DNA of 33,120 bases from Microbulbifer halophilus. Its GTDB lineage: Bacteria > Pseudomonadota > Gammaproteobacteria > Pseudomonadales > Cellvibrionaceae. The stretch is from positions 1 through 33,120 of the forward strand of contig NZ_JAPIVK010000041.1 of the NCBI RefSeq assembly GCF_026183675.1. Direction: 5' to 3'. Below are positions 10,001-18,300 of the stretch, piece by piece. Under the pieces are notes generated by a model that did no database searches, had not been told where the DNA came from, and worked only from the letters and a program-made list of their open reading frames with translations. The position numbers and the translations under genes are program-made. The first letter of the stretch is position 1. Every line of letters begins with the position of its first letter.

Positions 10001-12377
10001 CCGTCAGGTCCGGGCGGCGCCAGTAGCCGCGCGCCAGGGCCGCGCCACCAATTGCCAACTCTCCGGGAATCCCCGTCCCGGCCAGATCCCAGGCCGCATC
10101 CAGCACCCTCCCCCGGCTGCCGGGCAACACCCGGCCGATCGGCGGCACCGCGCCGTCTTTCTCCTCTACCGCGTGCGTGGCGATCCCCACCGTCGTCTCC
10201 GTCGGCCCATAGTGGTTCACTATCCGGCAGTCCGGCGCCAATCTCCGCACGCGCTCGACCAGGCCCGCCTCCAGCGCCTCACCGCCAACCACCAGGCATT
10301 GGCGCGGCAGCAAACGCTCCGGCGCATCGACCGATAACAGCGCCTGCAAATGTGTTGGCACTATCTTCAGACAGTCTACCGGCCTGGCCGCCAGCAGCGC
10401 CGCCAGCCGGTTTGTGTCCAGGGCCGCGTCCGCATCCATCAGCCGCAGACAGCGTCCGCTGCACAGGGCGCCGAACAGTGCGGTATGTCCCAGGTCCGCG
10501 CCGATGGTCGCCAGTGACAGCAGTTCCGCGTCCTCTGCAAGCCTCAACCGGGGCAAGACACCTTCCACATAGGCCTGCACCGCCGAGTGCGGCACGCCCA
10601 CACCCTTCGGTTGCCCCGTGGAACCGGAGGTGTAAATCAGGTAGGCCAGTTGCCGCGGATCCACTTCCACCCCGGGCGCTGTCTGCGGATACTCCGACAG
10701 CAGTGCGTCGAGATCATCGAGCAGCAACAGCCGGGTGTCTGCCTGCCCCAGCCTCGGCGCATGATCGGTATCGCTCAACCACACTGCGCAATCGGCATCG
10801 GCCAACATGAAACGGATGCGCTCGGGATGGAACTCCGGGTCTATGGGCACATAGACCCCACCCGCCTTCAGCGTGGCGAGCAACGCCAGAATCCAGCCAG
10901 GAGTACGGTCCAGACACACCGCCACGCGCGATTCCGGGCCCACGCCTTCGGCCAGCAGCCGGTGTGCCAACCGGTTCGAGGCCGCATCCAGCGCCTCGTA
11001 GGTCCATTCGCCCGCTTCCCCGCTCAGCGCTGGGTGGTCGCCGCGGCGCCGCACCGCTTCGGCAAACATCTGCGGCACCGTCTGCACAGGCTCCGGTGCC
11101 GGCTCCGCAACGCCGGTCAGCCGCGACCGCTCTGCCTCCCCCAGGTGTGACAACTCGCCCAGGACCGCCTGCGGTGCCGCCAGGGTCGCCTTCAACAGCT
11201 CCTGATACTGCGTCAGCAGTGCCGACATCGACGCCTCCGGGAATCCCTCGGCATCGAACCCCAGGCTCAAACGCCAGATCGGCCCCTGGACCAGTACCGT
11301 CAATCGCACCTGACAAGGCTCGTCCTGCGCCGAGTACCGCAGCACTTCCGGAACACCCTCGGGCACAGTCGTCAAGGCGAAACCGTAGGCCAGATAGCCC
11401 GGCGCGCCATCCTGTCCCAGGGCATCCACGGGCAGGTAGTCCTCCCATTCCCGCACGCTCGCCAGCTGCGAACGCACCTCTGAGACCAGTGATGCGATGG
11501 GTTGCCTTGGATCGGTGTTTACCACGAGAGGGAGGTACCGCGTCAGCGGTCCAATGGTGTCCGCCAGTTCGGCATCGCGGCGCGCATCGTTCGCTACCGA
11601 TAGCGCCAGTGCACCCTCTGCGCGCGTGGCGCGCCGCAACAACAGCGCCCAGGCCGCCAGCAGGAGAGGCTCGGCATCTTCGCCCATTCCGCTCAGCGAC
11701 GAGGCCGTCGCAATGTCCAGATCCGCCTCGACCGCATCCCGGCGCCAGCCGTCCGATCCGGCCCGCGCGTACGCCAGCCGCGGCGACGGCGGAAGCTCCG
11801 CCAACCTCCGTGTCCAGAAGTCGCTTCCTTCCCTGGCAAATACTCCCTCCGCAATCTCTTTGTACCCGGCGGCCACGTCGATGTACTGCAACGGCTCTGG
11901 CACCGTCGCTGCCCTGTCGCAAAGTGCCGCCGCCAATCTCAGCAGTCCGGGGCCGTCGGCAAGCATCGCGTCTGCCGAAAGCAACAGTAGTCCGGTGCCG
12001 TCTCGCGCTCGCAATCCCACGACTTCCAGCCCTGTGTCGGGGCTGTGTGTCTTCGGCACCGGTGCCTTGTAAAGACACTCGAGGTCGTCCACCGCGAGCG
12101 AGGCAGTGGGGGCATCGCAACTGTCGAATCGCAGTCTTCCGACAGCCTTCCCCACCAACTGCAGCGGCTCCGGCATGCCGGCCGAACGCGGGAAGGACGT
12201 ACGCAGGAGCTCGTGCACTTCCGTCAGCCTGTTGAAACGCTCTCGAAGCCACGCCTGCTCCGGGAAAACTGACGGCCGAACCACGCAGCATGTTCTCGGG
12301 ATGCCGGCACCGCGGGTCAATCGCCACAAGCGCGCTTGGTGTGGCGACAGTTCAAATGCCTCGCCATTAGTTGTCAT
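4032..12377 (-). CDS. NRPS: degenerate C-A(Asp)-PCP-E-C(DCL)-VOC-FkbH-PCP
   Basis: The start is the ATG at 12377 (MTTNGEAFELSP), overlapping the previous gene by 11 nt; length is 2781 residues. A condensation-like domain (~8-430) has lost both active-site histidines: Asp136-Ala137 replace HH ahead of the retained DG (141-142). A (TSGSTG ~582) gives code DLTKVGHVGK, essentially the Asp code. PCP has GGDSI (Ser 969). An epimerisation domain follows, with HHLVVDGVSW (~1155), EGHGRE (~1287), a TVGWFT motif and FNYMGQ. A C domain of the type that follows E domains begins YPVSPLQHGMLF (HHALVDGWSS ~1627). Next come a VOC/glyoxalase-fold domain resembling methylmalonyl-CoA epimerase (~1937-2063), an FkbH domain (~2085-2610; DCDQT at 2287-2291, then a GNAT-like half) that in known systems loads glycerate from 1,3-bisphosphoglycerate, and a PCP (GGHSI, Ser 2719). 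The C-terminus is acidic. Predicted work: add D-beta-hydroxy-Asp, then a glycerate-derived unit. Confidence 0.96.
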   Translation of the reverse strand: MTTNGEAFELSPHQARLWRLTRGAGIPRTCCVVRPSVFPEQAWLRERFNRLTEVHELLRTSFPRSAGMPEPLQLVGKAVGRLRFDSCDAPTASLAVDDLECLYKAPVPKTHSPDTGLEVVGLRARDGTGLLLLSADAMLADGPGLLRLAAALCDRAATVPEPLQYIDVAAGYKEIAEGVFAREGSDFWTRRLAELPPSPRLAYARAGSDGWRRDAVEADLDIATASSLSGMGEDAEPLLLAAWALLLRRATRAEGALALSVANDARRDAELADTIGPLTRYLPLVVNTDPRQPIASLVSEVRSQLASVREWEDYLPVDALGQDGAPGYLAYGFALTTVPEGVPEVLRYSAQDEPCQVRLTVLVQGPIWRLSLGFDAEGFPEASMSALLTQYQELLKATLAAPQAVLGELSHLGEAERSRLTGVAEPAPEPVQTVPQMFAEAVRRRGDHPALSGEAGEWTYEALDAASNRLAHRLLAEGVGPESRVAVCLDRTPGWILALLATLKAGGVYVPIDPEFHPERIRFMLADADCAVWLSDTDHAPRLGQADTRLLLLDDLDALLSEYPQTAPGVEVDPRQLAYLIYTSGSTGQPKGVGVPHSAVQAYVEGVLPRLRLAEDAELLSLATIGADLGHTALFGALCSGRCLRLMDADAALDTNRLAALLAARPVDCLKIVPTHLQALLSVDAPERLLPRQCLVVGGEALEAGLVERVRRLAPDCRIVNHYGPTETTVGIATHAVEEKDGAVPPIGRVLPGSRGRVLDAAWDLAGTGIPGELAIGGAALARGYWRRPDLTAERFLPDPLSREAGSRVYRTGDLADSRDGVLHFHGRIDHQVKIRGYRVELGEIEAVLCEHPAVDAACVAAQPGEQLAGYVVGQGELDFEALKDWLRARLPEYMVPSRWREMRQLPLNRNGKVDRQALPEIAADLDRRTAYVAPRNELERQLADLWQAVLGVERVGVEDNFFELGGDSIIAIQIAARVNRTGFALQPKRIFQAQTIAAIAEGLERTRQDDAPAHGRESGRMALLPSQSRFFELHPDGLDHFNQAVYMKSNTALHWPALRAALQAVYSRHHALNSHFVRDTAGNWWQDIDAEPSPPLPLLVDLSALPASRRKMAKEEAAAAAQASLRVEEGLLSRLLVFREDEVEGPARLLWLFHHLVVDGVSWRILLEDINIAYAQVAEGQSPVLGGSSSPLLHWSQAMARHAEAAVAQGEVEWWESAVGPRPADAGQYASGAVATTAVELDSSTTATLLRKLPRAFNTEINHALLTALALAFQRWNGTEQLLVELEGHGREAIDASLDTTATVGWFTARYPIRLPAATAFEPGRLLAAVKDALMAVPERGLGYGALRYCSADDGVRERMRSLAEAEVSFNYMGQFGRGGEGDDLAFDVVPTKVGHLHGAGVRRAQPLAISGTVADACLALEITHDEAYCSRAEADRLGELIREALRELAEFAGRDGQPGCTPSDYPGCELDQDELQRILALHGGRDRVESIYPVSPLQHGMLFETMLHPGTGVNMLQLDLAVTGSLDAAAMRLAWNDVAARHPILRTVFHSLDSEHPRQIVLSDAALDWDEQDLSALDSDEQTRRGDGIMEEDRTAAVDMGKQVMSRVRLLRLGEGHYRMLWTRHHALVDGWSSAIVLRELMESYAQRSMGEVPGLPAARSYGDYVGWMRRRQQTDDAEGYWRNHLSGFSQPTRAGAQTDWHRSLSRDTAVEHQVPVPVSLVDALRDFARREQLTVGCVYQAAWGLVLAAREGRDDIVYGTVVSGRPAELDGVETIVGPLINTLPLRLRPPRGGASAEWLRSIQTQLLEHDANSHLPLPQIQKQSGVADGEPLFASLLVVQNFITDTQRRDIEQDRKRLGVHLEPAPTAYKISYPLTLFVALGGEDSLRLCYDPGQFTREAIAEIASEMIDALARLVDGEVPVAPAPATATGPQSMDFHHIGVACADMDSGIAYVRSQFQIQEISETVYDPLQDATLCLIAIQGGTRIELVSGAQVAGLLARGITLYHTCYEVDDLAAAMEGALASGGTLVAEPKPAVLFDNRRVAFVQTPLGLVEFLERQASVTGAAVSAPTADTVDTSASMRQLVVAGTFTIDPMREALAHFAQWSGLPARVELAPYAQLFQQLVDAESPMRRNEYGANLMVVRLEDWLGDSPTAEPDAATLEGNVAQFCDALTAAAAGSAVPYLLLIAPVSPRVLAYPDLNSVYRHWEQRLIQLAAQLPAVHLVEGRKVIESFNLAEGWFDEDSEQLAHLPYSADAMTGLAVGAVRAWHSVERAPAKVVVVDCDQTLWGGVCAEVGAEGVVLSRARLELQDLLVKLCEAGLLICLCSRNVESDVMAVFEGRSDMRLKREHLTSWRVNWQPKPDNLRDMAAEFGLGLDSFVFIDDDPVQCAQMRSACPSVLTLELPEDEGAIMPLLRQVWALDVRPSSEESRRRGEMYRQNRERTMAASAAPSLADFIDSLQLDIDIDDIGEREVARVAELTLRTNQFNLSGQRRTEAELDSQLRLGELGGFCVRLRDRFGDYGLIGAVLYRRNAEVLETDTFLLSCRALGRGVEHAMIRELGRRAAALHSSSIALPLVASERNAPVRNFLASVFGEFGDGARDTRYLVPATAAADLVWDIEEAPEQTPEPAVSTASSAEDRVQVPYEAIARALTDIGGVTTELQLAALPEGRKLRPYEPPSNPVERKLCALYGELLGIGRVGIKDHFFELGGHSILATRLVAACQREFGVELPLVRIFEVPVVEEFAGVLQALQWARTSAEEAEDALGEAMEEGAV
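4044..4050 (-). promoter_or_regulatory. Shine-Dalgarno site for the NRPS starting at 4035
   Basis: GGAGGAA sits 8 nt upstream of the ATG, inside the end of the preceding gene; with the ATGA overlap this indicates translational coupling. Confidence 0.7.
4530..6125 (-). other. FkbH domain (HAD-like glyceryl loading, with GNAT-like half)
   Basis: The HAD nucleophile motif VVVDCDQTLWGG is followed by FVFIDDDPVQ and a C-terminal GNAT-like part (TNQFNLSG, ending near VPAT). FkbH domains dephosphorylate and transfer glycerate from 1,3-bisphosphoglycerate to a carrier protein, here presumably the PCP with Ser 2719. They normally occur in PKS pathways or loading modules. Confidence 0.92.
6190..6568 (-). 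other. VOC (glyoxalase-fold) domain, methylmalonyl-CoA-epimerase-like
   Basis: About 126 residues in two VOC half-repeats: MDFHHIGVACADMD, then GGTRIELVSG, LYHTCYEVDDL and LGLVEFLE. The His, Glu, His, Glu positions of these four strands look like a complete metal site. It lies between a C domain and FkbH. Its substrate is unknown; action on the carrier-bound C3 unit is a hypothesis. Confidence 0.85.
8000..9320 (-). other. Epimerisation domain acting on the Asp-derived residue
   Basis: The motifs appear in E-domain order: HHLVVDGVSW, EGHGRE, TVGWFTARYP and FNYMGQF. The preceding PCP carries the GGDSI variant usual before E domains, and the following C domain is of the DCL kind, which is internally consistent with a D-configured donor. 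Confidence 0.95.
11100..12350 (-). other. Degenerate condensation domain, possible hydroxylase 'interface' domain
   Basis: It has the opening LSPHQARLW and a recognisable C-fold length (~420 residues), but the active site reads SADAMLADG, so no catalytic His remains. It sits directly before A(Asp). In beta-hydroxyaspartate siderophore synthetases, non-condensing 'interface' members of the C superfamily next to Asp modules recruit the hydroxylase. Assignment to that class is an inference. Confidence 0.6.
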
Positions 12378-15300
12378 AGGCACACCCAGACTCTTCAGCC
12401 TCCCGATCGAGATGGGCGAGATCCGAGGCATTCGTCATTTCACCCATTGCTACGATCACTTTGCGCGGCCCGGAAAAGGGATATCGGCCATGCGCGACCA
12501 GCATGTTGTCGACCATGAGGACGTCTCCCTGCTGCCAGGGAAAGGCGACCGCGTTCTCGCGATAAAGGCGGTCGATCGCTTCTGTCACTTCGGTTTCGAT
12601 CTCGCTGCCATCGCCGTAGTACACATTGCGGGGCAAGTCCTCTTCGGCGAACAGCTCACGCAAGGCATCGCGCTCGGAGGAGGTCATATAGCCGACGTGG
12701 TGCAACTGTATCTGGTTGAAAAATACCGGCTCGCCGGTCCCGGGGTGCCGGGTGATGGCCTGGGCCGGCTGGCGGATTCGCAAGTTGTTCTCGCCAGTCC
12801 AGACGAACTCCGTGCCGAGGCTGCGCAGTTGCGCCTCGACGGCGGCGCGGTCGTCGGTGCGGAAAAAGTCTTGCCACGACACGTCCAGCCCCTCGATGAA
12901 ATTGCGTACGTAAAGCAAACCCTGCGACGCCAACTTGTTCGCGATCGAGGGGTCCAGCTTGCGGTAGAGCTCCCTACAGTCGACCAGCGGCGTTTCGCCG
13001 CCCTTCTGCGCCGCCTGTATGCATCCGAAGAACTGTTTCATCGGCCAGCGATGGGTATGTGAACTTTCGTTGTGGAACAGGATCGTCTTGTCTTCCGGGT
13101 AGGGCGTCGACTTGTAAACCCTCCGACTGTTCACTTCTTTGGGCAGATCGCCGTAATCCCCGACCAGGTCCGGACAAACCGACAAGGCGAAGCGTTCGAA
13201 GCGCTCGACAGAATCGATTCCAAACCCCCTGAACAACAGGGCGCCGTGGCGGTGCAGTTTCTTTTCGATCGACTCTCGCTCGCTCGCTGCCCATTCCGTG
13301 AGCTCTACGCCGCTGGTGGCGGGAGAGAACACCAGGGGAAAGTCCGGATAGCCGTCGAGCATACTTTCCTGCACCAACTGCAGTTTTCCGATGTCTATGG
13401 CTTGGCGACGGGCCGATCTGAACCGCTGTGAACCCGTTTTGTGTCTCCGCATGAGATCGGCCCTCTCTTCTCTTTCCGCATCTGTATGGATCTCGATATC
13501 GGCAATCGGCCGGTCGGCGGCGTCCGCTGCCCGCGCCAGCACGGCAAGGTAGCGATCCGCCAGCGTCTGCCCGGTGCTATCGTCGAAGATGTCACTGCGA
13601 TACTCGAACTCGGCACGAAACCCGTCGGCCTGCTCTTCGAGTGTCAAAGATAGGTCGAAGCGCGCTGCACCACTATGGATCTGTTGGCTTCGCACCGACA
13701 CGCCGGCCACTTCACCGAGCTCCTGCTTGGGCATATTGTTGAGCAGAAATAGCACTTGAAACAGGGGTGAGAGGCCCGGCTCGCGCGAGGGCGCGGCCGC
13801 TGCGACGACGCGATCGAAAGGCACTTCCTGATGGGCGAGCGCATCGGTGGTCGTCTGCGACACTCGCCTGACGAGTTCGGAAAAGCTGGGATTGCCCTCG
13901 AGGCTCGTGCGCAGAGCCAGCTGATTGACAAATAGCCCCACCAGTTGTTCCAGTTCCGGGGAAGGCCGCGATGCCGCCGAGGTTCCCACGACGATATCCT
14001 GTCTTCCGTCGTAGCGGGACAACAACAGCTTGAAGGCCGCCAGCAGGACGGCGAACAGTGTGCCCCCCACCTTCTGACCGATGGCCCGCAAAGACTCCAC
14101 CAGCGAGCCGTCAATCATTCGCGAGACTGTCAGCCCGCGGTTATCTCGACGTGTCTGGCGCGCGCGATCCAGTGGAAGTCGCAGCGTCGGCAGGTCCGCC
14201 AGACGGCGCTGCCACCAAGCCAGAGACTCTGCTGCCCCTGGCATCGCGAGCCGCTCTTGCTGCCAGTACACGAAATCGCTGTATTGAATTTCCAAAGGTG
14301 GCAGATTGGCGGGCCGGTCGTTCGCCGCCGCTGCAAAACATTCCAGGAGTTCGCGAATGAAGATCGCTCCCGACCACCCGTCGGAAACGATATGGTGCTT
14401 GTTCAGGAACAACTGGCTTTGCGACGGACCACAACGCACCTGCTGGATATGGAACAACGGCCCCGTTGAAAGGTTGAAAGTTCGTCGCGACTCTTCGATG
14501 CGCAGGCGCTCCAGCTCGGCAGCCGTGCAATCATCCGGAAGGCTTTCGAGATCGATGACAGGAATCCTGACGACCAAGTCCGGCTCGAAATACTGGAAGG
14601 GCTGCCCATCCTCTTCTTCGAATCTGGCTGTCAGGACCAGGTGTCGTCGAATCACGGTTTCGAATACAGGGCGTAACATATCCACGCCCACCACACTTTC
14701 GAAATGGAGCAGAGAGGGAAAGTTGAACAGGACATTGCTGCCCTCGATCCGGTCCGCAAACCAGATCCTGTACTGCGCAGCCGAAAGCGGATGTGGCCCC
14801 TTCACAGGCAGATGCCTGCTCCGGCGCAAAGGTACAGTACCTGTCTCCGGTCCAGCCGAGGTGCGCTGCGGCACGGCGGTGCGCCTCTCCAGCTGCACTG
14901 CAAGCTCTGCGAGCTCGGGGTGCGCATAGAGTTCGCGCAGCGACACGTCCGCCCCCAGACTGGAGCGCAAGCGTGTCTGCATCTGAACCAAATGCACGGA
15001 ATCCCCGCCGATCTCGAAGAAGTGGTCGTCGATCCCGACCTCCTCCAAACCCAGCACCTCGCGCCAGATCGCTACCAGGGTCTCCTCCAGTCGGGTCCGC
15101 GGCGGTCTCAACTGCCGGCGCTGTAACGGCTCCGCCGGCGCGGGCAGCGCTCGCCTGTCCACCTTCCCGTTCGGTGTCAACGGAATTCGCTCCAGGGGTA
15201 CCAGGGTACTCGGCACCATATATCCGGGCAGAGTCTCGGCCAGCGCTTCCCGCAACTGCTCCATCGGCGACGCCGGCGCAGGTTCCTGTTCCCAGCGCCG

Positions 15301-18300
15301 CGTCTGCTCGACGTCGATGGCGCCCAGCAACCAGCTATGCACCACCTCTGCGCCATCCTCCGCCCCCAGCCGTTGCGCTAGCCCCGGTGCCTTGAAGCCG
15401 CCGATCGGGCACACACCCACGGCCTCCTTCACGCCCGCCACCGAAAGCCGCTGGCCCTGCATGCCGCTGGCCAGGCGCAGGCCCGGCTCCGGTGTTCCCA
15501 CGGCATAGATTGCCAAGGCGTTTTGCGCGTAGGCTGCCCCCGCCGCGCCTGCATAGCGCTCCCGCGGCACCTCGTCGCTCGCCTCCAGCAGCCGGCACCT
15601 GCCTGTGGCGGGCTCCAGCAGATAGTACCCGGCCCGCAACCCCTCTACACTGCCCGGTGTCGCCTGCGCATACCAGGTCAGGCCCGCCGGCGACTCCAGC
15701 GCCGAGAGCAGGGCCTCGAACTGGTCTGTCGTCAGCTCCCGTCCGGCAAAACGCCGGTAGCTCTGACGCTCGAACAACTCCAGCTGTAAATCCGCCGGCC
15801 GTACCTGAGTCGCCGCCAGTGTCAGGCTTGTAAGAAGCTGCTCCGTCTCCTCCAAACCCAACCGCTCCGCCTCGGGCGCGTCCGTTTCCACAACCCTTAC
15901 GTCAATTCCCTGCACCGGGGCCGCCAGCTGTAGCAACGCCAATACATAACCCGCTTCGAGTTGGCACAGCTGCACGCCTTCGGCCCCGTACAGCGGCTCG
16001 ACCGCCTGCTGCGCCGCCACCAGGTGCAAGCGCATGCCCGCCGCGCCGCCATCCCCGATCCGCTGCAGGCGATGATCCACTGGATCGTAGTAATAGACGC
16101 CTCGCGGCAGTTCCGCCAGCCCCTCGCCCACTTCCAGATAGGCCCGAATCGGATTCAGGCTGCCCGATGACGGGTAGAAGTACTTTGGCAGTGGTGCCTC
16201 CTCAACCGGCGTCGCTCGCAAGGCCCCGAGCCAATTGGCTAGTGCCGAAAATCCCGGCGCTTGGCCACCGCCTTGCGGCAGTGCCCAGGACAGACCCAGG
16301 GCATCCGCCGGCCGCGGCAAGTCGATCCCCGCATCTGCCACCACACGCAGGCCGGGTCGACTCAGTTTGAACAGCGCCTGCTCCGCCGGCGCCGGGCCTC
16401 CCCCCGGTCCCGATTCCAGCACCACATAACCCACGAGCCGTTTGTGGTGCGCCGCTTCGCCCAGTGCCGCCACCACCGCCTCGCGGACCAGTGGCTGGCG
16501 CAACAGGGCCACCTCGATCTCGCCGAGTTCCACACGGTAGCCCTGCACCTTGACCTGACTGTCCTCCCGGCCCAGGAACTCGATGCTGCCGTCGGGGAGA
16601 TAGCGGCCCAGATCCCCCGTCCGGTACAGCCGCTCCCCCGCCACGGTTACAAAGGAGGCTGCCGTCTTTTCGGCGTCGCGCCAGTATCCCTGTGCCAACC
16701 CGATTCCGCCGATGTACAGGTCGCCCGGCACCCAGTCCGGGCAGGGCGATAAGTCCTCCTTGAGCACCTGGTAGCTCTGGTTCGCCAGGGGATAGCCATA
16801 GGGAATACTCGTCCAGGCCGGGTCCACCCGGTCGATCAAGTAGTGGATCGACCAGATCGACGCCTCCGTCGCTCCCCCGAGGCTCCTGACCCTTACCTGC
16901 GGTGCCAGCGCCTTGATCCGATCCGGCAGGCCTACCGGAATCCAATCGCCGGACAGCATCACTTCCCGCAAGGTGTCCGACAGCGGCAGCTCCCGCTGCT
17001 CGTGGTACTCCACCAGCAACTGCATCAGTGCCGGCACGGTGTTCCAGACTGTCACCCCGGCCGACGACAGCAACCGCGACCAGTGGGCCGGGTCCTTCTC
17101 CAGTTCTACATCTGGAATGACCACCGTGCCACCGGCCGACAGCAGGCCGAAGAGGTCGTACACCGACAGGTCGAAGCTCAACGACGAGACCGCCAACACC
17201 CGGTCGTCGGACCCGACCTCCAGCATGGCGTTGATGCTGTCGATGGTATTGCGCGACCCGCGATGATCAATCATTACGCCCTTTGGCCGACCGGTCGATC
17301 CCGAGGTAAAGATTACATACGCCAGCGTCTCCAGGGTCTGCACCGGCGACAGCGCTGGTAGTTCTTCCGCCGCCAGCGCATCGGCGTTCACCACCCAGCG
17401 CCTCGGAGTGCCCGGCCAGGCCACTTCCGCTTCCGGGCCCGGCTGCGTCAGGACCCGCTTCACCTCTCCCAAATCCAGCAACTGTTCGATCCGTGCAGCG
17501 GGCAGGTCCGCGTCGATCGGAAGGTAGGCCGCACCTGACTCAAGCACTGCCTGCACGGCAACCACCTGCTCCCAGCCCTTGCGCATTACCACGCCAACCA
17601 GTTCACCCGGCTGTGCACCGGCACTGCGCAAGGCGTGTCCATAGTGCCGTGCCAGCTTGCGCAATTGTCCGTAGCTGAGCTGACGCGCACTCGACCAGAC
17701 CGCCAGCGCCTCCGGTGCACACGCCGCCCGGGCCTCCAATCCGGCGTGTAACAGCGTCCCGGTCCAGGGTGCGGATGTGCTGTTCGCCGCCCGCCGCGCA
17801 ACCCGCTGAGCCGGCGGCAGGGGGAGGCTCGACACCTCCGTCCAGGCCGCCCTCTCCGTGGCCAGGCGCTCGAGAAGGCCTCGATAGGTATCCAGCATCG
17901 CATCCAGCATCCCGGTCGGAAACAGCGCGTCCACTACATCCCAGGCGGTATAGAGGGCGCCGTCCAGCTCGCTCACCTGATGGTCGATCCACACCTGCGA
18001 GGTCTGAGACACAGCGAATCCGCGTTGGGTTGCCGCCTCGTCCTGCCGCGAATTCGGATCGGCGGGAGCGGAGTCCATTTCCATGCCGAGCATGCTGCTG
18101 AACACAATCGGCATGCCGACGCTGTCCCCCCGGTGACGGCGCAGCTCGCGGATCAGTTCGGTGCCATCGAAGTAACGGTGCTCCAGATCGTCCCAGAGCC
18201 GCTGCTGCAGTGCTTGGGCACGCTCACCGAACCCGACACCGGAAATGAACTCGGTCCGCAGCAGCGTCAGCGAGGTAAAATCTCCAAGCAGGCGGTCAAC

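Noticed and set aside
12378..12431. Earlier start for the Asp/FkbH NRPS
   Set aside because: The 18 extra residues show no family character and would lengthen the overlap with the hydroxylase-encoding gene; MTTNGEAFELSP is a normal start for a C-type domain.
12385..13390. Reading the terminal oxygenase as a halogenase
   Set aside because: The first metal motif is HxE with an acidic ligand, not the HxG/HxA of Fe(II)/2-oxoglutarate halogenases.
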